In this document: positions 1 to 7,624 of the stretch, piece by piece
How positions within the stretch are numbered: the stretch's first letter is position 1
How the letters are laid out: each line of letters begins with the position of its first letter
NCBI GenBank assembly: GCA_002427615.1
Contig: DIFH01000153.1
Coordinates: 464-22,012 of the forward strand
Origin: Paludibacter sp. UBA5753
GTDB taxonomy: Bacteria > Bacteroidota > Bacteroidia > Bacteroidales > Paludibacteraceae
DNA: 21,549 nucleotides
Direction: 5' to 3'
Notes under the pieces: generated by a model
What the model was told of the DNA's origin: nothing
Seen by the model: only the letters and a program-made list of their open reading frames with translations
The model's database searches: none
Made by a program: the position numbers and the translations under genes

Positions 1-84
1 TTGATTCTGGCTTGTCCAGGTTAGGACATTCACAAAAGGCAACTTAACTACATTGCAATTGTGGGGAACATGTTGTTATTTTGT

Positions 85-783
85 TTATCGATAAGCCTTA
101 AGTAGTTCATTCAGTTCTTTCAACCCTTCGCTTGCTCCTTTCTTTATCACGGTGATATGTTGTTGGGGAGCCATCACTTCGTTCGGGTCGATAAGAAAAA
201 CAGGAGTGGTTCGGGGTACATAATGCAATAAACCGGCTGCCGGATACACATTAAGCGAAGTGCCAATCACAAGAAAAACATCAGCCTGTTCGGCAAGATT
301 GATGGCATTTTCAATTTCAGGAACTGCTTCGCCAAACCACACAATATGCGGGCGAAGTTGATAGCCCTTGGGGCATTTGTCGCCAAGATGAGTTTCGTAG
401 TTTTCGGGCGAGAGATCGAAAATTTCTTCTTCAGGTCTGGTGGAACGGACTTTGGTAAGTTCTCCGTGAAGGTGTAAAACTTTTGTACTTCCTGCCCGTT
501 CGTGCAGGTTATCTACATTTTGTGTGATGATTTGAACATCGAAATACTTTTCAAGTTCAGCTAATGCAAAATGTCCGGCGTTAGGCTCCACTGTAAGTAA
601 TTGTTTGCGTCGCTGATTGTAAAAATCGAGCACCAACTGAGGATTCCGTCTCCAACCTTCGGGGGTTGCCACCTCTTCCACCGGATGTTTTTCCCACAAC
701 CCGCCTGTACCGCGAAAAGTAGAAATGCCGCTTTCGGCACTCATACCGGCGCCGGTAAGTACTACTAATTTTTTCTTGCTCAT
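85..783 (-). CDS. cobB: Sir2-family NAD-dependent protein deacylase (SIRT5/CobB-like), zinc cysteines missing
   Basis: NAD-dependent removal of acyl groups from protein lysines in the cytoplasm. Counting from the ATG at 783 (232 aa), GAGMSAESGI near residue 11 is the NAD-binding loop, TQNVDNLHERAG lies at 87-98, the catalytic His is H106 in HLHGE, and GTS plus VYPAAG follow. The motif FYNQR gives Y55 and R58, the Tyr-x-x-Arg pair that in SIRT5 and E. coli CobB favours succinyl or malonyl lysine. Between HGEL and RPHIVWFGE, where sirtuins usually carry four zinc-binding cysteines, only one Cys (C137) is present, so no classical zinc site can form. The frame extends two codons upstream to a TTG, but the ATG matches the family's usual N-terminus better. 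The gene is divergent from the hydrolase at 970. The fold assignment is firm; acyl preference is inferred. Confidence 0.93.
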   Translation of the reverse strand: MSKKKLVVLTGAGMSAESGISTFRGTGGLWEKHPVEEVATPEGWRRNPQLVLDFYNQRRKQLLTVEPNAGHFALAELEKYFDVQIITQNVDNLHERAGSTKVLHLHGELTKVRSTRPEEEIFDLSPENYETHLGDKCPKGYQLRPHIVWFGEAVPEIENAINLAEQADVFLVIGTSLNVYPAAGLLHYVPRTTPVFLIDPNEVMAPQQHITVIKKGASEGLKELNELLKAYR

Positions 784-842
784 AGTCAAATATGTTTTGT
801 TTTTGTTCGTGTATCTGTTCAGACTTTACTGATTTTGATCAA

Positions 843-850
843 CAAATATA
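843..850 (-). promoter_or_regulatory. Candidate Bacteroidetes -7 promoter element for the sirtuin gene
   Basis: Reads TATATTTG on the minus strand, an exact match to TAnnTTTG, about 60 bases upstream of the ATG at 783. No convincing -33 TTTG lies at the usual 19-21 base spacing, so this is a candidate only. Confidence 0.35.
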
Positions 851-936
851 TTGTTTTTCCCTGGAAACACTTCTTTTTTGTCCGTTAAATTCAATGCTTA
901 TTTCATTCTCTTTTATATTCATTTGTTGTTTTTATG

Positions 937-944
937 TACTTTTG
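937..944 (+). promoter_or_regulatory. Candidate Bacteroidetes -7 promoter element for the alpha/beta hydrolase
   Basis: Reads TACTTTTG, an exact TAnnTTTG match, 25 bases upstream of the ATG at 970. A TTTG at 922-925 is too close (11 bases) to be a standard -33 element, so only the -7 half is supported. Confidence 0.4.
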
Positions 945-969
945 CGATACTAACATTTTTTAATTCGGT

Positions 970-1773
970 ATGCATAAAAAAGACAAGGGATTTTACATCG
1001 ACTTCGATGATTATGCTGTTTATTGCGAACAAATCATTCGGGATGGGTCGACTGCTTCGCCCACATTGGTTTTTCTGCACGATTCGTGGGGTTGTGTCGA
1101 AATGTGGGGCGATTTTCCTGATAAAATAAGCCGGCTTTTCGGCCTGAATGCACTTGTTTACGATAGGCGGGGGTATGGAAAATCATCTCCTTTTGCCATT
1201 GTCCGCAGGGATGAGTTTTATCTCCACAACGAAGCGCATGAATTAATTAAAATACTGGATGTTCTCAAGCTGAAAGATATTATTATTTATGGACATAGCG
1301 ATGGAGCTACAATTGCCTTGCTCACTGCTTCGCTTTATCCGGGGCGGGTCAGGGGCTTAATACTCGAAGGCGCGCATAGTTTTATCGAAGATTCGGGCAA
1401 AGCAGCCGTTCTTGCTACACGCGAACGTGCAAAAGCTACAAGTTTGTTGGTCAGTCTCGAAAAATATCACGGTAATAAAACCGAAGAACTGTTTCGGCTT
1501 TGGCACGAAACCTGGCTCAGCGATTATTTTTCCCATTGGTCCATTGTGCCTTTATTAAAGCAAATCATCTGTCCGGTGTTGGCATTTCAGGGCGAACAGG
1601 ATGAGTTTGGCACCCTTGCCCAGCTGGAAGTCCTCAAAACTGAAATAAAAACGGAAGTAACTGTGTGTGAAATTCAGGAAGCTGCCCATACGCCGCGCAA
1701 AGAAGCCGAAGAGAGTACCATGCGCCTGATCAGCGACTGGTTCAGGCACACTTTCGGCGCAAGCCTGTCCTGA
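970..1773 (+). CDS. Alpha/beta hydrolase fold protein
   Basis: A 267-aa soluble protein with the layout of a small alpha/beta hydrolase. The oxyanion region is LHDSWG near residues 36-41, DRRGYGKS at 65-72 is the typical strand-turn before the cap, and the nucleophile elbow GHSDGA puts the catalytic serine at S110. The likely acid is D211 in FQGEQDE and the likely histidine H240 in EAAHTP. Length and spacing suit the esterase, lipase or prolyl-iminopeptidase-like branch. There is no signal peptide, so it is probably cytoplasmic. It stands alone on the plus strand, divergent from the sirtuin gene and convergent with the methyltransferase at 1792, so context gives no substrate. The ATG at 970 lies 25 bases after a TACTTTTG promoter element. 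An overlapping ORF that begins at 851 in another frame looks spurious. Confidence 0.9.
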   Translation: MHKKDKGFYIDFDDYAVYCEQIIRDGSTASPTLVFLHDSWGCVEMWGDFPDKISRLFGLNALVYDRRGYGKSSPFAIVRRDEFYLHNEAHELIKILDVLKLKDIIIYGHSDGATIALLTASLYPGRVRGLILEGAHSFIEDSGKAAVLATRERAKATSLLVSLEKYHGNKTEELFRLWHETWLSDYFSHWSIVPLLKQIICPVLAFQGEQDEFGTLAQLEVLKTEIKTEVTVCEIQEAAHTPRKEAEESTMRLISDWFRHTFGASLS

Positions 1774-1784
1774 AACAGGAGCTT
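1761..1784. terminator. Hairpin between convergent genes
   Basis: TCCTG-AAA-CAGGA (1768-1780) flanked by AAGC and GCTT, which can add four more pairs. It covers the stop codon of the hydrolase and lies just before the stop of the convergent methyltransferase. No T-run follows on either side, so it may only be a 3'-end stabilising stem. Confidence 0.3.
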
Positions 1785-1791
1785 CCCGTCC

Positions 1792-2394
1792 TTATTTAGT
1801 CGCAATGAGCATAAACTGTTCGTAGACTCCCACAACTCCGGGGACACGCTCTCTTTTCAGCGTATTATACGTATCCGTCGAGAGCACTTTAAATCCTGCC
1901 TGCGTAAATTTTGCCGCTAACTCTTCAGTATCAAATCCTTTGTGGGGTATAGGTTCGAAGTGATGGAACGATCCATCCTCGGTGCGGATATCGCCTACTA
2001 CGATCTTTGCTCCTGCATTGGTTATGTTGTACAAATGTTTCAGCGTGTTGTCTATATCGGAGATATGATGGAATGCCATGCACGAAAATACAAGATCAAC
2101 GTCCTGTTTTGTATATTCAAATACCTCTCCGTGTACAATTTCCACGGCTTCGGCGCCCGTAAGTTTTTGTTTTAGTACGCTCAGCATGGCTTCCGATGTA
2201 TCTTCAAACACAACAGTGTTTAGTTTTGGCAGCAGCTGCAATCCTACAAGTCCTGTTCCTGCCCCTATTTCAAACGCTTTCCATTGTTTTTCTAAATTTA
2301 TTTCCCGCAAAAGTGCAGCCACGAAAATATCGGTCATTTCTATTTTCGAAGGCTTATCCCAATCAGTCGCACGATGTGCAAAATTATCAGTCAT
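1792..2394 (-). CDS. Class I SAM-dependent methyltransferase
   Basis: A 200-aa Rossmann-fold methyltransferase. FEIGAGTGLVGLQLL (about residues 41-55) is motif I, which binds S-adenosylmethionine. VFEDTSEAML (63-71) carries the acidic residue that usually contacts the ribose (D65), and LVFSCMAFHHISD (101-113) is the post-motif region typical of the UbiE/Methyltransf_11 group. The C-terminal VPGVVGVYEQFMLIATK resembles small-molecule methyltransferases that act on unknown substrates. It starts at an ATG at 2394; a second ATG four bases upstream is out of frame. It is divergent from the S9 peptidase, with the heptamer array beginning 68 bases upstream of its start. No TAnnTTTG element was found upstream on this strand. 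Substrate cannot be told from sequence. Confidence 0.88.
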   Translation of the reverse strand: MTDNFAHRATDWDKPSKIEMTDIFVAALLREINLEKQWKAFEIGAGTGLVGLQLLPKLNTVVFEDTSEAMLSVLKQKLTGAEAVEIVHGEVFEYTKQDVDLVFSCMAFHHISDIDNTLKHLYNITNAGAKIVVGDIRTEDGSFHHFEPIPHKGFDTEELAAKFTQAGFKVLSTDTYNTLKRERVPGVVGVYEQFMLIATK

Positions 2395-2462
2395 ACATTT
2401 CTTTTTAATTCATTCAAAACGATATTCACTCCGAATTGTTCAACTCCCGGACAATATCGTTG

Positions 2463-2581
2463 CCGCTTACTGCTTACCGCTTACCGCTTACTGCTTACCA
2501 CTTGCCGCTTACCGCTTGCCGCTTACTGCTTACCGCTTACCGCTTGCCGCTTGCCGCTTGCCGCTTACTGCTTGCCGCTTA
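2463..2581. repeat. Tandem heptamer array, 17 copies of CYGCTTR
   Basis: Seventeen head-to-tail 7-base units with no gaps: 8 CCGCTTA, 4 CCGCTTG, 3 CTGCTTA, 1 CTGCTTG and 1 CCACTTG. Every difference between units is a transition. The array sits in the divergent region between the methyltransferase start (2394) and the peptidase promoter (2606). Because 7 is not a multiple of 3 and no plus-strand frame contains a stop, three overlapping ORFs rich in TAYRLPL appear here; they are by-products of the repeat. Confidence 0.97.
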
Positions 2582-2605
2582 TTTTTCTCATATCAGTAGA
2601 TGTTT

Positions 2606-2637
2606 TTTGTATTTTCATTTAAAAAGTTCTATTTTTG
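2606..2637 (+). promoter_or_regulatory. Bacteroidetes-type promoter of the S9 peptidase gene
   Basis: TTTG at 2606-2609, a 20-base spacer, then TATTTTTG at 2630-2637. Both halves match the Bacteroidetes -33/-7 consensus at permitted spacing, 47 bases before the ATG at 2685. The heptamer array ends 24 bases upstream of the -33 element. Confidence 0.7.
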
Positions 2638-2684
2638 TGTAACTTATAAAATGGTAAATGATAACCGTAAAAGTAAAAAAATAA

Positions 2685-4766
2685 ATGGCAAATAACTTAA
2701 TTAAAACAACGCTTATGGCAATGTCCGTGTTAGCTGCTTCGTGCGCTACCCAAGATGAAGCGCCCCTGATTGGCAAACAACAACCGAAAATTGAAAACGG
2801 ACGCATGACTCCCGAAGTGCTGTGGTCGTTCGGAAGGGTGGCCGGAACGCAGGTTTCGCCCAATGGCTCGAAAATACTTTACAGTGTTTCGTACTACAGC
2901 ATTCCAGAAAACAAAGGTAATTCGGAGCTTTTTGTGATGAATGCGGATGGCTCCGATAAAACACAAATTACTAAAACCCCGATTCGCGAGGCTTCGGCAA
3001 AGTGGATGAAAGATGGCGAACACATTGCTTTCCTGTCGTCCGAAACCGGAACTATGCAGCTTTGGACGATGAAAGCCGATGGCAGCGACCGCACCCAAAT
3101 CACCGATCGCGATGGAGGGGTGAATGATTTTGCTTTCTCGCCCGACGAATCGAAACTGCTTTTCATTGCCGATGTAAAATATGGCGAACGGACGGTGGAC
3201 AAATACCCAGACTTGCCAAAAGCGAGCGGAATAATTGTAAACGACTTGATGTACAAACATTGGGACGAATGGGTGCAAACCGTTCCACATCCTTTTGTGG
3301 CCGGCTTTAAAAATAATAAGATTGAAAATGAAACGGATATTCTGAAAGGAGAACCTTACGAAAGCCCGATGAAACCCTTTGGCGGCATCGAACAATTAGC
3401 ATGGAGCCCCGATGGGAAAACCGTGGCTTACACCTGCCGCAAAAAAACAGGGAAAGAATACGCTCTTTCTACCAATTCGGATATTTATTTTTATAATGTG
3501 GAAACCGGAAAAACCGAAAACAAAACCGAAGGGATGATGGGTTACGACCAAAACCCGACCTTCTCGCCCGACGGGAAATGGCTGGCATGGGAAAGCATGG
3601 AACGCGATGGTTACGAAGCCGACAAAAACCGCTTATTTATCCTGAACCTGCAAACCGGCGAAAAAACCGATTTGTCGGTAGATTTCGACCAGAATTCAAC
3701 GGCTCTTAACTGGACTTCGGACAGTAAATCCATTTACTTCGTAAGTTGCTGGCATGCAGTTACGCAAATTTACCGCGCCGATATTGCCGATAAAAAAATT
3801 ACGCAAATTACCCAAGGCGTTCACGATTATGGTTTTGTAGCCGAAGCGAAAGACAAACTTATCGGTGTAAAACATTCCATGAGTAAACCCGATGAAATTT
3901 ATTCCATCGATCCGAATACAGGAGCAGAAACGGAACTTTCGTTCGAAAATAAAGACATTCTGGTTCAACTCGAAATGGGGCGTGTGGAAGAACGCTGGGT
4001 AACCACCACCGACAACAAACAGATGCTCGTTTGGGTGATTTATCCTCCGCGTTTCGACCCCAATAAAAAATATCCGACACTTCTTTTCTGTGAAGGCGGT
4101 CCGCAATCGACTGTCAGCCAGTTTTGGTCGTACCGATGGAATTTGCAACTAATGGCTGCCAACGATTATATTGTCGTAGCTCCGAACCGCCGCGGATTAC
4201 CTTCTTTTGGCAAAGAATGGCTGGAACAAATCAGCGGCGATTACGGCGGACAAAACATGCAGGATTACTTTTCGGCTATCGATGCGCTGGCAAAAGAACC
4301 TTATGTAAACAAAGATAAACTCGGTTGCGTAGGCGCCAGTTACGGCGGATTCTCGGTGTATTGGCTGGCCGGTCATCACAACAAACGTTTCAAAGCATTC
4401 CTGGCACACGATGGCATGTTCAACCTGCCGCAACAATACCTCGAAACGGAGGAAATGTGGTTCGTAAACTGGGATTTGGGTGGTGCCTATTGGGACAAAG
4501 CCAATGCCATTGCCCAACGTTCATACGCCAACTCGCCGCACTTGTTTGTGGATAAATGGGACACGCCTATCCTGGTGATCCATGGCGAAAAAGATTACCG
4601 CATCCTCGCTTCGCAAGGCATGGCGGCTTTCAATGCAGCCGTATTGCGGGGCGTTCCGGCTCAAATGCTCATTTTCCCGGATGAAAACCACTGGGTGCTT
4701 CAACCTCAAAACGGAATACTCTGGCAACGGACGTATTACGAATGGTTGGATAAATGGTTGAAATAA
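2685..4766 (+). CDS. S9 family prolyl oligopeptidase / dipeptidyl peptidase, lipoprotein
   Basis: A 693-aa exported serine peptidase that probably cleaves short peptides taken up as nutrients. The N-terminus is a type II signal peptide with the lipid-modified cysteine likely C20 in LAASC. The acidic residues soon after it (ATQDE) could suit surface export in Bacteroidetes, but that is inference. Residues of roughly 45-420 form a beta-propeller with repeated PD40/TolB-type strands such as FSPDESKLLFIA, WSPDGKTVAYT and FSPDGKWLAWES. The C-terminal alpha/beta hydrolase domain has GASYGGF with nucleophile S552, D637 in HGEKDYRI and H669 in DENHWV, a complete S9 triad. Length agrees with the DPP4/DPP5/acylaminoacyl-peptidase group. 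An in-frame stop lies directly before the ATG. The gene is monocistronic, between its own promoter and a hairpin terminator. Confidence 0.94.
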   Translation: MANNLIKTTLMAMSVLAASCATQDEAPLIGKQQPKIENGRMTPEVLWSFGRVAGTQVSPNGSKILYSVSYYSIPENKGNSELFVMNADGSDKTQITKTPIREASAKWMKDGEHIAFLSSETGTMQLWTMKADGSDRTQITDRDGGVNDFAFSPDESKLLFIADVKYGERTVDKYPDLPKASGIIVNDLMYKHWDEWVQTVPHPFVAGFKNNKIENETDILKGEPYESPMKPFGGIEQLAWSPDGKTVAYTCRKKTGKEYALSTNSDIYFYNVETGKTENKTEGMMGYDQNPTFSPDGKWLAWESMERDGYEADKNRLFILNLQTGEKTDLSVDFDQNSTALNWTSDSKSIYFVSCWHAVTQIYRADIADKKITQITQGVHDYGFVAEAKDKLIGVKHSMSKPDEIYSIDPNTGAETELSFENKDILVQLEMGRVEERWVTTTDNKQMLVWVIYPPRFDPNKKYPTLLFCEGGPQSTVSQFWSYRWNLQLMAANDYIVVAPNRRGLPSFGKEWLEQISGDYGGQNMQDYFSAIDALAKEPYVNKDKLGCVGASYGGFSVYWLAGHHNKRFKAFLAHDGMFNLPQQYLETEEMWFVNWDLGGAYWDKANAIAQRSYANSPHLFVDKWDTPILVIHGEKDYRILASQGMAAFNAAVLRGVPAQMLIFPDENHWVLQPQNGILWQRTYYEWLDKWLK

Positions 4767-4785
4767 CGCATAATATCGAAACATC

Positions 4786-4827
4786 AAAAGGGGTTGTCTC
4801 AAAATAATCCGGGACAACCCTTTTTTG
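4786..4827. terminator. Rho-independent terminator after the S9 peptidase gene
   Basis: GGGTTGTC (from 4791) pairs with GACAACCC (to about 4820), flanked by an A-run and a T-run (4821-4826). The stem extends into the A/T runs with one G-T wobble. The loop is about 15 bases. The A-run also makes it usable from the opposite strand. Confidence 0.85.
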
Positions 4828-4918
4828 CGTAAAATAGTGAATTTATTTTTTCTGTTTTGCAAAGGTTCCTTCTGCCTGGTTATTATCCTCCTGATTCGTG
4901 TGAAATGATAAATATTAC

Positions 4919-4949
4919 TTTCGGAAACGGATGTTTTATTGTACTTTTG
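4919..4949 (+). promoter_or_regulatory. Bacteroidetes-type promoter of the hpt-adk group
   Basis: TTTC at 4919-4922 (3 of 4 to the -33 TTTG), a 19-base spacer, then TACTTTTG at 4942-4949, an exact -7 match. The ATG of hpt follows 55 bases later. Confidence 0.6.
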
Positions 4950-5004
4950 TTGAAATTTTTTTTTTAGATTTTGCCAAGATATTTTTCATTTAAACATATT
5001 TACC

Positions 5005-5544
5005 ATGAGCAACATCCAGATAAAAGACAAACAATTTGCACTGTCGATTCCGGAAGAAGATATTCAGAAAGCAGTTAAACAAGTTGGGGAAGAAATTAAT
5101 CGTGATTTGGCAGGTACGAATCCTCTGTTTATTTGCGTGTTGAATGGCGCGTTTATGTTTGCCGGCGACTTGATGAAAGTCATCAATATCCCTTGTGAAA
5201 TAACATTTATCAAACTGTCATCGTACGAAGGGCTTTATACCTCCGGCACTGTAAAAGAAATTATTGGATTGAACGAAAGTGTTGTCGGACGAAATGTGGT
5301 GGTGGTTGAGGACATTGTCGACACAGGCGTTACCATGGAACGTATCCTGGGTTCATTGAGAGCCAAAGGCGCAAGCAATATTCATATCGCTACATTTCTT
5401 CAAAAACCGGATGCATTGCAGCGCGATATAAAAGTTGATTATGTCGCCATGAAAATACCAAATGATTTTATAGTTGGATATGGATTGGATTACGATGGTT
5501 ATGGTCGTAATTTGAAAGATATTTACACTGTTATAAATGAGTAA
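5005..5544 (+). CDS. hpt: Hypoxanthine phosphoribosyltransferase
   Basis: Purine salvage: joins hypoxanthine (often also guanine) to PRPP, giving IMP or GMP and pyrophosphate, in the cytoplasm. The 179-aa length is usual. The PRPP-binding loop VVVVEDIVDTGVT (98-110) has the two acidic residues followed by DTGVT that define type I phosphoribosyltransferases. VLNGAFMFAGDL (45-56) is the PPi loop region, KLSSYEG (70-76) is the flexible loop with the conserved Ser-Tyr, and VGYGLDYDGYGRNL near the C-terminus contacts the base. It is first in the hpt-adk-obg-pgeF run, 69 bases before adk, with a promoter just upstream. Pairing with adenylate kinase fits purine nucleotide balance. Confidence 0.96.
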   Translation: MSNIQIKDKQFALSIPEEDIQKAVKQVGEEINRDLAGTNPLFICVLNGAFMFAGDLMKVINIPCEITFIKLSSYEGLYTSGTVKEIIGLNESVVGRNVVVVEDIVDTGVTMERILGSLRAKGASNIHIATFLQKPDALQRDIKVDYVAMKIPNDFIVGYGLDYDGYGRNLKDIYTVINE

Positions 5545-5613
5545 CTAACTGTGTGACGCTCAGCGGTAGCTTTTCTGAACGTTACTATTCACAAATATAA
5601 AAGGATAATAAGG

Positions 5614-6219
5614 ATGTTAAATGTTATTATTTGCGGCGCTCCAGGTTGTGGAAAGGGGACACAGAGCGCAATGATTGTAGAAAAGTATAAATTGAAACAC
5701 ATTTCGACCGGTGAATTGTTACGCAAAGAAATTGCCGGTAAAACGGATTTAGGCATTGAGATTGAAAACTATATTTCGACAGGGAATTTGGTGCCCGATC
5801 AAATGATTATTGAAATATTGATGAAAGCCTTTAATGCTGAAGCCGAAAATGGTCATGGCATCATTCTCGACGGATTTCCCCGCACTGTAGCCCAGGCCGA
5901 AATTCTGGAGAGCATGTTAAAAGGCACCGACAAAGAAACCACTGTTTTACTCGACATACAAGTTGATAACCATGAATTAATCAGCCGTTTGCTCAAGCGT
6001 GGTGAAACTTCGGGCCGTAGCGATGATAATTTGGAAACTATCAAAAAACGTTTGAAAGTGTTTGAAACAAAAACTGCTCCTGTAAATTATTACTATAAAA
6101 CCCTTGGAAAATACGTTGCCATTGATGGAATGGGAACCGAAAATGAAGTTTTTAACAGGATAACGGCTGTACTCGATTCAAAGATTGAAAATCAAAAACA
6201 CCCAGTAAAAATAATGTAA
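5614..6219 (+). CDS. adk: Adenylate kinase, short-LID type
   Basis: Converts ATP plus AMP to two ADP; essential cytoplasmic enzyme. The 201-aa protein has the P-loop GAPGCGKGT (8-16), the AMP-binding stretch STGELLR (31-37), DGFPRT (86-91), and a short lid RGETSGRSDDN (129-139) with no zinc-finger insertion, which is usual for Bacteroidetes. The ATG at 5614 has an AAAGGA sequence at 5600-5605, eight bases upstream, unusual here because most starts in this window have no Shine-Dalgarno match. It lies 69 bases after hpt without an obvious promoter between, so co-transcription is likely. The final ten residues (KIENQKHPVKIM region) extend slightly past the usual family end. Confidence 0.97.
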   Translation: MLNVIICGAPGCGKGTQSAMIVEKYKLKHISTGELLRKEIAGKTDLGIEIENYISTGNLVPDQMIIEILMKAFNAEAENGHGIILDGFPRTVAQAEILESMLKGTDKETTVLLDIQVDNHELISRLLKRGETSGRSDDNLETIKKRLKVFETKTAPVNYYYKTLGKYVAIDGMGTENEVFNRITAVLDSKIENQKHPVKIM

Positions 6220-6334
6220 AAATCCGGAGACTTTTTCCGATTTATATTGTTGTAATTACAACTAACTTTCACTATTATTCCAAACGGAGCTATATGTTTC
6301 TGATTCGGAATTAAATATATTATCAATCAAAACC

Positions 6335-7483
6335 ATGGCAAGTTCAAACTTTGTAGATTACGTAAAGATATTTTGTCGTTCGGGCAAAGGAGGAGCAGGC
6401 TCAAAACACTTATACCGCGATAAACTAACCCAGAAAGGTGGACCCGATGGCGGCGATGGAGGTCGGGGCGGTCATATTATTTTACGTGGAAGCAAAAATC
6501 ACTGGACGCTTATTCACCTCAAGTATGCCCGGCATATTTATGCCGGCGATGGTGGAGATGGCAGTCAAAGCCGTAGTTTTGGGAAAGAAGGTGAAGATAA
6601 GGTCATTGAAGTTCCTTGCGGAACGGTCGTTTACGATGCCGAAACCGGTGAATTTATCTGCGACATTACGCATGATGGGGAAGAAGTTGTATTGATAAAA
6701 GGAGGACGGGGCGGACAAGGCAACTGGCATTTCCGTACTGCAACCAATCAAACACCGCGTTTTGCACAACCGGGTGAACCTTCAATCGAAAAAACGGTTA
6801 TCCTGCAATTAAAAGTGCTTGCCGATGTCGGTCTGGTCGGCTTTCCCAATGCTGGAAAATCGACTTTGCTCTCAGTTGTTTCGGCGGCTAAGCCCGAAAT
6901 TGCCGATTATCCATTTACTACGCTTGTGCCCAATCTCGGAATCGTCTCCTATCGCGATAATAAATCGTTTGTAATGGCCGATATTCCCGGAATAATTGAA
7001 GGCGCCTCCGAAGGTCGCGGTCTGGGCTTGCGTTTCCTGCGACACATAGAACGTAATTCTATTTTATTGTTTATGATTCCGGCTGATACCGACGATATTA
7101 CACACGAATATAATGTCCTGCTGAATGAATTAAAACAGTATAATCCGGAATTAATCGACAAACAACGCATTTTGGCAATAACTAAATGCGATATGCTTGA
7201 TGAAGAGCTGGTTGCCGCGTTGAAAAAAGAGTTACCCAAAGGAATCGAAACCGTATTTATTTCATCGATAAGCGGCATGGGAATTACGGAACTGAAGGAT
7301 TTAATCTGGACTGAAATCAATAAAGAATCGAATAAAATTGTAGAAATCACGCATCGACCCATGCAAATTGTTACTTTGGATGAAGAACCCGACGAGGATG
7401 AGGAATTATTTGAAGATGACTTTTATGAAGAAGAAGATGATGACATCAGTAAATACAAAGGAATAGGTTGGGATGAACTTTAG
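6335..7483 (+). CDS. obg: Obg-family GTPase (CgtA/ObgE)
   Basis: GTPase that binds the 50S ribosomal subunit and acts in its assembly and in growth control. The 382-aa protein has the glycine-rich Obg domain at residues 1-160 (GGPDGGDGGRGG at 35-46, GGRGGQGN at 123-130), then a GTPase domain with G1 GFPNAGKST (169-177), the FTT effector region (194-196), G3 DIPG (216-219), G4 TKCD (283-286) and the SISG G5 region (311-314). The C-terminal tail is strongly acidic from about residue 349 to 370 (runs of D and E). It follows adk by 115 bases and is transcribed the same way. A 14-base palindrome and a weak hairpin lie in that gap, but neither is clearly regulatory. Confidence 0.97.
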   Translation: MASSNFVDYVKIFCRSGKGGAGSKHLYRDKLTQKGGPDGGDGGRGGHIILRGSKNHWTLIHLKYARHIYAGDGGDGSQSRSFGKEGEDKVIEVPCGTVVYDAETGEFICDITHDGEEVVLIKGGRGGQGNWHFRTATNQTPRFAQPGEPSIEKTVILQLKVLADVGLVGFPNAGKSTLLSVVSAAKPEIADYPFTTLVPNLGIVSYRDNKSFVMADIPGIIEGASEGRGLGLRFLRHIERNSILLFMIPADTDDITHEYNVLLNELKQYNPELIDKQRILAITKCDMLDEELVAALKKELPKGIETVFISSISGMGITELKDLIWTEINKESNKIVEITHRPMQIVTLDEEPDEDEELFEDDFYEEEDDDISKYKGIGWDEL

Positions 7484-7624
7484 ATAGCACATAGCAGCCC
7501 GCTAAATCCCCTTTCACCTCTAAAGTCGGGACACGGCAAAGGGAACTTGAAGGCTACGTCTAATATATTTTAGTAAAAATTGAACCTAACTTTACAGGTT
7601 AGTTATAAGTTGCAAGTTTAGAGC

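Noticed and set aside
851..1129. 92-codon plus-strand ORF overlapping the hydrolase start
   Set aside because: It runs in another frame over the promoter region and hydrolase N-terminus; composition is that of a shadow frame, and the alpha/beta hydrolase frame is clearly real.
2374..2642. Overlapping plus-strand ORFs rich in TAYRLPL-type repeats
   Set aside because: They are translations of the 7-base array, which has no stop in any plus frame; no family resemblance and no start signals.
6219..6243. Hairpin with a bulged C right after adk
   Set aside because: AT-rich weak stem without a T-run; too weak to call a terminator.
6249..6262. Perfect 14-base palindrome GTTGTAATTACAAC between adk and obg
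   Set aside because: A perfect 14-base palindrome is expected about once by chance in a sequence of this length, and no second copy or promoter overlap supports an operator.
7484..7624. Possible degenerate intergenic repeat between obg and pgeF
   Set aside because: Contains CCCG/CGGG and CCCTTT-like pieces reminiscent of dispersed repeats, but I see no complete unit or inverted ends within the window.
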